Assembly (NCBI RefSeq): GCF_027942865.1
Contig: NC_134517.1
Span: 15,467,775 to 15,531,774 of the forward strand
Length of the DNA: 64,000 nucleotides
Reading direction: 5' to 3'
Origin: Odontesthes bonariensis
Lineage: Eukaryota; Chordata; Actinopteri; Atheriniformes; Atherinopsidae
Below are positions 59,701 through 64,000 of the stretch, in pieces; position 1 is the first letter of the stretch, and every line of letters begins with the position of its first letter. The position numbers were made by a program, and so were the translations under genes. The notes beneath the pieces were generated by a model, which was given only the letters and a program-made list of their open reading frames with translations, had not been told where the DNA came from and made no database searches.

Positions 59701-61370
59701 ATGATACTGCTGCAGTATTCGGATCATTTTAATTTCTTAATTCAGTTAAAAGAGGTCTGAAGCCCCCGGCATCACCACTTGGAGTCTCTGCCCTTTTGTT
59801 TGCCTTCACGTATCTGTTCCGTAGCTTCTTTCACACATTCTTACAGAACTCTCCCTCTTTCCCCAAAGTTCTGCCAATCTCTGTGCACTAGTTTTGGGAG
59901 TTTACGTGGTCCCTGTGCTGTTTCACTGCAGTTTCGTACAGGTGCCTGTACAAACGCACCTCCTGACTGAGCCTGGTCTCAAATTGGTCCATCCGGTTCA
60001 TCGTTCTCGGCGCAGCCAAGTTACAAAAATCGACTGGTGCACGACAACACGCTGCGCCGTCTTTTCAAGGCAAGTGCCAGGCCTGAAACGTCATTTTGAC
60101 GTCACGGTCCGCCACCGCCGTGACCGACGCGTCAACTGTAACTCTGGCTTAATTCGTTTCGCTCTTCAGTGCAATTTATAGCTAATCGCAGGAAAAGAAC
60201 TCAAAGAGTTTCGTTGAAGATCGTCGTAGTCTCTAAACCAAAAGGGTTGACATCCAGCACTCTGTAAACCCACAACCGACAGAACACACACACATCCACA
60301 CACATTTACACAAATCACACACAGATTAAACTGAGCAACTTGGATGTAGTTCGACTATCTGGTTTAGTACTTTCAGCGTGACGTATTATACAGCTGGAAG
60401 GAAGGAAGATACAAATACCATATTTATCAAATAAAACCCCAAAAAACAACGACTTTTCAGACAGTTGCGGACAATTTCACGATGGTTCAGGAGTTTGTTT
60501 TTTATTCATAGTTTGTTTTCTGATGAATGCAGTCCAGCTGTCATCTCTTGCAACCGTGTAGAGGGCTACAGAGATGGTCACAGTTAGAGAGATTCAACTA
60601 ACTCAAATCCTGACGTTTTAAAGCCTTAAGTATGTTATTTGGTCATCGCCATCTTAGGCTTTAAACACATTTAAGTGGTTGAGTCATCGAAACACTTGAC
60701 CTGTGTACAGTTGTCTCGAATGGCAAACATTTTGAAGGCTCTAAACAGCTTTTTTTCTGCTGTAAAGGTGAGGACAGAAACACGGACACTGGGGTACCGG
60801 CACTGACCTGATCTGAAGCAAGCCCCCCCGAGTGGCCATTGAAGGAACTGCAGGGTTTGGCACCTCAGAGTCAGCTTCAGTGTTCAGCCCCAGACATCAC
60901 TGCTCGATTGAAAGTCGGTACGATTACAACTACGTTTGAGTTTGTCCTGATTGTGACCACTGTCCATGTCCCGGTGTACATGTATGGAGGGGGGGGGGGT
61001 GTGCCGAGCAATTGACCACAGTATGTTTAACGCCGCAACACACTACACTGCATGAGACACTGTTCCACTTCTAACTTTCTGTGTGGAAGTTTAACAAGTG
61101 CAGCTGAATTCAGTGCAGCTGAATGTAATCTTCAAGCTACTTGAATAGTGATTTTGTTTTAAAGCGAGAATGCTTGAAGTGGCCGCCCGAGTTGAGGCGG
61201 AGCTCTTAAAGGCTGCTTTTTAGTCCCTGCTTTCTGACGAAAGTAATGCAAAAACACGTGAATGAAAGGACCTTCATCTCGGAATTTGGCTGTGTTAACA
61301 TACGCTTCGGCTTTACTGTTTTAATAAAAAAGGACGCAGAAAGATGGAACTTTTGAGCATGCGTGCCTTG

Positions 61371-62323
61371 CAGTGTTGTTTTTGACAACCATCTTAGATT
61401 TAGTCTTAGTCTTAGTCTTTTGGACTAAAATGCTTATTAGTTTTAGTCACATTTTAGTCACTTCTATATGTGATAGTTTAGTTAGTTAGTTTTTAGTCCA
61501 GTTTTAGTCGACGAAAACTCAAAAGGGTTTTAGTCTAGTTTTAGTCAAAAAAAAAGAAAAAATAAGTATAGTCTACCGTGTTATAGTATGGTCTTAACTA
61601 TCAAACAAGCAGAACAAAAATACATAGCTTATTAACTGACCCTATACTAAAGCTTTCTGATTTTTCATTCTGTACTGTGCGTGTGTCCCAACTTTACTGT
61701 AAGCGCACTAAACGCACAGGTCCTGGTTAGGGCTGCACAACGTCACTTGTGGCTTTTAGGCTAAAGCTAGCAGACTCTACGTATAACAGTAACTCTGTTT
61801 AACATATCAAGTTACGTGCTGACAGAACGTACACACAAAGAGATAACCACACCGTCACTGAATGTAAACATGCTGCTAAAGTAACACACACATAATGAAT
61901 TGACGTTAGCGTAACAAAAGCTAACTTTAGCCTGAAGTTAGCAGCCCATTTGCGCCAGGAGTATGTGGAAAACGTACTAATGTATTAGCTTACTATGAAA
62001 TTTATCGATTATGTTAACAGCATTTGTAACTTACCTTCGAAAAAATATCCCTGTGGCGAGCCTTAAGGTGCCGCAGCAGATACTTTTTAGGTTTTAATTG
62101 ACACACACAATAAGCAGAAATGTCATGCATTTTAAACGTCTGACAGATCACCCACTAACATTTTCTTCCATTCTCGTCTCGTCAACGAAAATCACACACG
62201 TCTCGTCATGTTTTCGTCATCAGAGAGCTATGTTTATCTCGTCACCGTCTCGTTATCATAATGAAAAAAAGTGGCGTCAACGAAATGATTTCGTCATCGT
62301 CATCGTTGACGAAAACAACACTG
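61371..62323 (-). mobile_element. hAT transposon with BED zinc-finger remnant
   Basis: A 953-bp element with ends CAGTGTTGTTTTTGACAAC (left) and its near complement GTTGACGAAAACAACACTG (right). It is flanked by a perfect 8-bp duplication GTGCCTTG (61363-61370 and 62324-62331). On the minus strand at about 62120-62036 an open segment encodes CVCQLKPKKYLLRHLKARHR and DIFSK followed by GTAAGT. This is the C-terminal part of a BED-type zinc finger (C..C and H-x4-H) with a splice donor, as in ZBED/hAT transposase genes. The catalytic region is missing, so it is a deletion derivative. The left arm is rich in TTTTAGTC repeats. Confidence 0.85.
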
Positions 62324-62688
62324 GTGCCTTGGACCATTTGAGACGAAGGATATACAGGCAGGTTTGATATGAGCCTCAAACACCTTATCTGGGTGTCAGT
62401 CTGGCTGCGAGAGCTTCGGCTTCATGCGATAAAGGCTGGTCAAACATGTTTACATGCACTTCCGCGGTCGAGCTTTGGTCTTTTTCTAGTGTTGTCTAAA
62501 CATGGCGATTGATAGAAAAATCAAACCAGTCAATGAGATCAAGCTTCTGTTTAATTCGAGGGCCTCAGGGCTTATGGCATCCTTCTTGTCGGTTCGGTTT
62601 GCTGCCTGCCTCACTGAGCTCGGTTTTCTTTCCATTTTCGGACCTTCCCGTTTTTTTGTCTTTTTGTCAACGATGAAATTGAACTCAC

Positions 62689-62820
62689 CTTTGTCGGTGT
62701 GCATCCTCTTTGCTTCGTGGCTCATGTCGTGGGCCAGGTCTCCTTCTTTAGGCCCAGGTGCGATGTTGGGAGACAGGCCTAGCAGGGCTTGGTTCATGGA
62801 CAGGCCATTGTGGTGTGCTG
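62689..62820 (-). CDS. dach1: dach1 coding exon: NGLSMNQALLGLSP segment
   Basis: A 132-nt exon after the acceptor TTTCTGCAG, with donor AAAG/GTGAGT. It completes a Pro codon, then encodes AHHNGLSMNQALLGLSPNIA, PGPKEGDLAHDM and a KRMHTDK end. Acidic and hydrophobic patches are conserved with mammalian DACH1, with one residue missing between A and H relative to human (AGHDM). The upstream intron is 130 bp; the downstream intron is 14.7 kb. Confidence 0.95.
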
Positions 62821-62950
62821 CTGCAGAAAGGGTGACAAAAGCAGTCCTGAGAACATGCACAGTGTTTCTCTGGCTTCTACGCAGCTCGTTTGGCTTGTTC
62901 TTTACCTGTGTCATTGATTGCGTTGCGGGATAGTGTACAAAAAAACTTAC

Positions 62951-63086
62951 GTATCCTGTCTGAGGAGCTTTCTGTGTGGGCCGGGGAGCTGGACACACTG
63001 CTGCTGCGGTGGGATGACGGGTGACTGCCTGGCCTCCTGTTGTCTTCTAAGGAAGGTGCAGGCGATGGACTGTCGAGCACACGTTC
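62951..63086 (-). CDS. dach1: dach1 coding exon: Ser/Pro-rich linker
   Basis: A 136-nt exon between GTTGCAG (acceptor, 63087-63093 region) and ATAC/GTAAGT (donor at 62950). It encodes 45 residues: ERVLDSPSPAPSLED, then a Ser-rich RRPGSHPSSHRSSSVSSSP segment and ESSSDRI. The many serines followed by proline suggest phosphorylation. In mammals this region can be skipped by alternative splicing; its length here is not a multiple of three, so simple skipping would shift the frame unless paired with the neighbour. The upstream intron is only 153 bp. Confidence 0.95.
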
Positions 63087-63239
63087 CTGCAACCCCAACA
63101 ACCACAAATACAGACACGCACACACACACAAAATAAATATCCAGGGTAGGCTGAAGCGCTGCACTACTAAAAAAAAGAAGAAGTTGCCTTCGGGGCATCG
63201 AGTGCGATAGCATTCCCTTCTTTCAATTTTAAAATTTAC

Positions 63240-63412
63240 CTTTATAACAGAGGTGACCATTCTGGAAGGGAGACTCTGGCCCTGTGCTGCAGCAGCCATG
63301 TTTGCGATGGTGCTGAGGTGATTCATCTGGCTCATCGCCATGGTGACAGAGGCTGGGGGCAGGCTGACTGGGATCAGGGGGTGTGGCATCATCATGAAAG
63401 GGAGTTCCAGGC
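63240..63412 (-). CDS. dach1: dach1 coding exon (first in window): PHPLIPV..MNHLSTIAN segment
   Basis: A 173-nt exon entered in phase 2 (GC completes a Gly codon) after the acceptor TGTCTCAG, and left in phase 0 at AAG/GTAAAT. It encodes GLELPFMMMPHPLIPVSLPP followed by a methionine-rich, alanine-rich segment ending in TSVIK. This region follows the DNA-binding domain in vertebrate DACH1 and is nearly invariant in the family. The GQSLPSRM stretch differs slightly from mammals. No catalytic function; it is a linker with low-complexity alanines. The preceding exon lies outside the window. Confidence 0.95.
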
Positions 63413-64000
63413 CTGAGACACATGAAGAGGTTGTTGGTTACTCAATGATGCATATTATGAGTGAGATATTCACAGGGGAAACTTGTGAAGCTCTGTCTGA
63501 TAACTCAAGACCTGCTGCCGTTAATTCAGCCGTCAGTTATTCCCACCGCTGAGATACCCTTTAACGCCCGGCCTCCAATAACCCTAAAGGTTTACACTGC
63601 CGTCCATTATGAAAAGAATGGAATCATTTCAATGAATAATTTCTTGGGGAATATTTCCATGTTAACATAATACACATAAATATTTTACTACATATGTTAA
63701 TAATAGATACTGCTGCAATAATAATAAAGAAAACGGGGATGATAACTATATACACACAGTCGTTCAAAAGACCAAAGTTTACGCTGCAGTAAAGACACAT
63801 CAATTATTCTGTGATGAATAAAAAAAGGGGCACATTATGGAGAGCGTCTCAATATTTACATACGAACAATATCTGTAAGAAAGAAGAAAAAAACAAGGGC
63901 AATCTCGAAAGTCATTACCCAAATGACTAGTTAAATGTGCTAATGACAAACAAGTACCATTAGAGTACAGTGTGGCAATGACTTCAGGCTAATTATAGCA
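63413..64000 (-). other. dach1: dach1 intron running off the window
   Basis: Intron sequence upstream (transcript sense) of the exon at 63240-63412. AT-rich, no coding sequence recognised. Confidence 0.6.

Larger units (their letters stand above)
47989..62688 (-). other. dach1: Large dach1 intron (14.7 kb)
   Basis: Mostly unique sequence with few recognisable repeats before 59,000. Low-complexity runs are poly(A) (51661-51678), poly(G) (53507-53521), poly(C) (55948-55963 and 57452-57473) and poly(T) (57601-57620). AT-rich blocks with TAAT motifs occur at 49190-49360 and 57830-58560. A CRE/TATA block lies at 59480-59700 and a hAT element at 61371-62323. No coding exon was found. Confidence 0.6.
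39551..63412 (-). other. dach1: dach1 gene, 3' half (eight coding exons; 5' part outside the window)
   Basis: Gene span of the coding exons, transcribed right to left: 63412-63240, 63086-62951, 62820-62689, 47988-47843, 45551-45404, 44705-44562, 43543-43475, 39588-39551. All introns have GT/AG ends on the minus strand, and the phases join into one frame of 327 residues plus a split first codon. Dachshund proteins are nuclear co-repressors acting with SIX and EYA in eye, limb, kidney and neural development. The window covers the Ser/Pro-rich linker and the C-terminal DachBox-C coiled coil used for protein contacts. The N-terminal SKI/SNO-like DNA-binding DachBox-N must be encoded beyond 64,000. 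DACH1 rather than DACH2 is called from the ELRETLEKQLAMEQKN segment and the TTVMY end, which differ in DACH2. The zebrafish-style name would be dacha. Confidence 0.95.

Noticed and set aside
62486-62998. 170-codon minus-strand frame over a dach1 exon
   Set aside because: Includes the true exon 62689-62820, but the extensions on both sides are intron read-through past good splice sites.
1-64000. tRNA, rRNA, microRNA or CRISPR features
   Set aside because: tRNA-like A/B boxes occur only within SINEs. No convincing structural RNA gene or spaced repeat array was seen.

Overview
This is vertebrate nuclear DNA, almost certainly from a ray-finned (teleost) fish. Evidence: spliced genes with GT/AG introns, two intact rhodopsin-family GPCR genes, long introns, many microsatellites, and a transposon set typical of fish (hAT, PIF/Harbinger, Tc1/mariner and piggyBac-like elements, L2 LINE, a tRNA-derived SINE with an ATGG tail, a solo LTR). 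The species cannot be named from the sequence alone.

Layout. Positions 1-12,900 are a gene-free transposon graveyard: a TTAA-flanked MITE, a hAT-like element, a Tc1 fragment, an L2 LINE interrupted by a solo LTR and a hAT MITE, and a 2.36-kb Harbinger element with decayed Myb-like and transposase genes. Positions 13,000-17,800 carry gpr183 (EBI2, oxysterol receptor), with its coding region in one exon at 14,948-16,087 and a probable upstream non-coding exon. Gpr18 follows in the same orientation at 24,192-25,211. Positions 25,500-37,300 are intergenic, with one SINE that keeps its target-site duplication.

From 39,551 to the right edge lies the 3' half of dach1 (dachshund homologue, transcriptional co-repressor) on the minus strand. 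Eight coding exons can be placed to the base, with phases that join without a break into 327 C-terminal residues ending in a conserved TTVMY tail. The exons for the N-terminal SKI/SNO-like DNA-binding domain must lie beyond 64,000. The introns, above all the 14.7-kb one at 47,989-62,688, are rich in AT-rich, homeodomain- and octamer-motif sequence, which fits the known enhancer-dense nature of this locus. Two hAT elements and several long microsatellites sit inside them.

How the genes relate. Gpr183 and gpr18 are immune-cell class A GPCRs that are also neighbours in tetrapods, with the same order and orientation, where they lie inside UBAC2. No UBAC2 exon was recognised here, and dach1 is the next gene. 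Dach1 is functionally unrelated (eye, limb, kidney and neural development with SIX/EYA). No clearly new biological system was found; the most unusual observations are the nested transposon insertions, a template-switch-like hairpin in a SINE, a CRE/TATA promoter-like block inside a dach1 intron, and the gene order itself.
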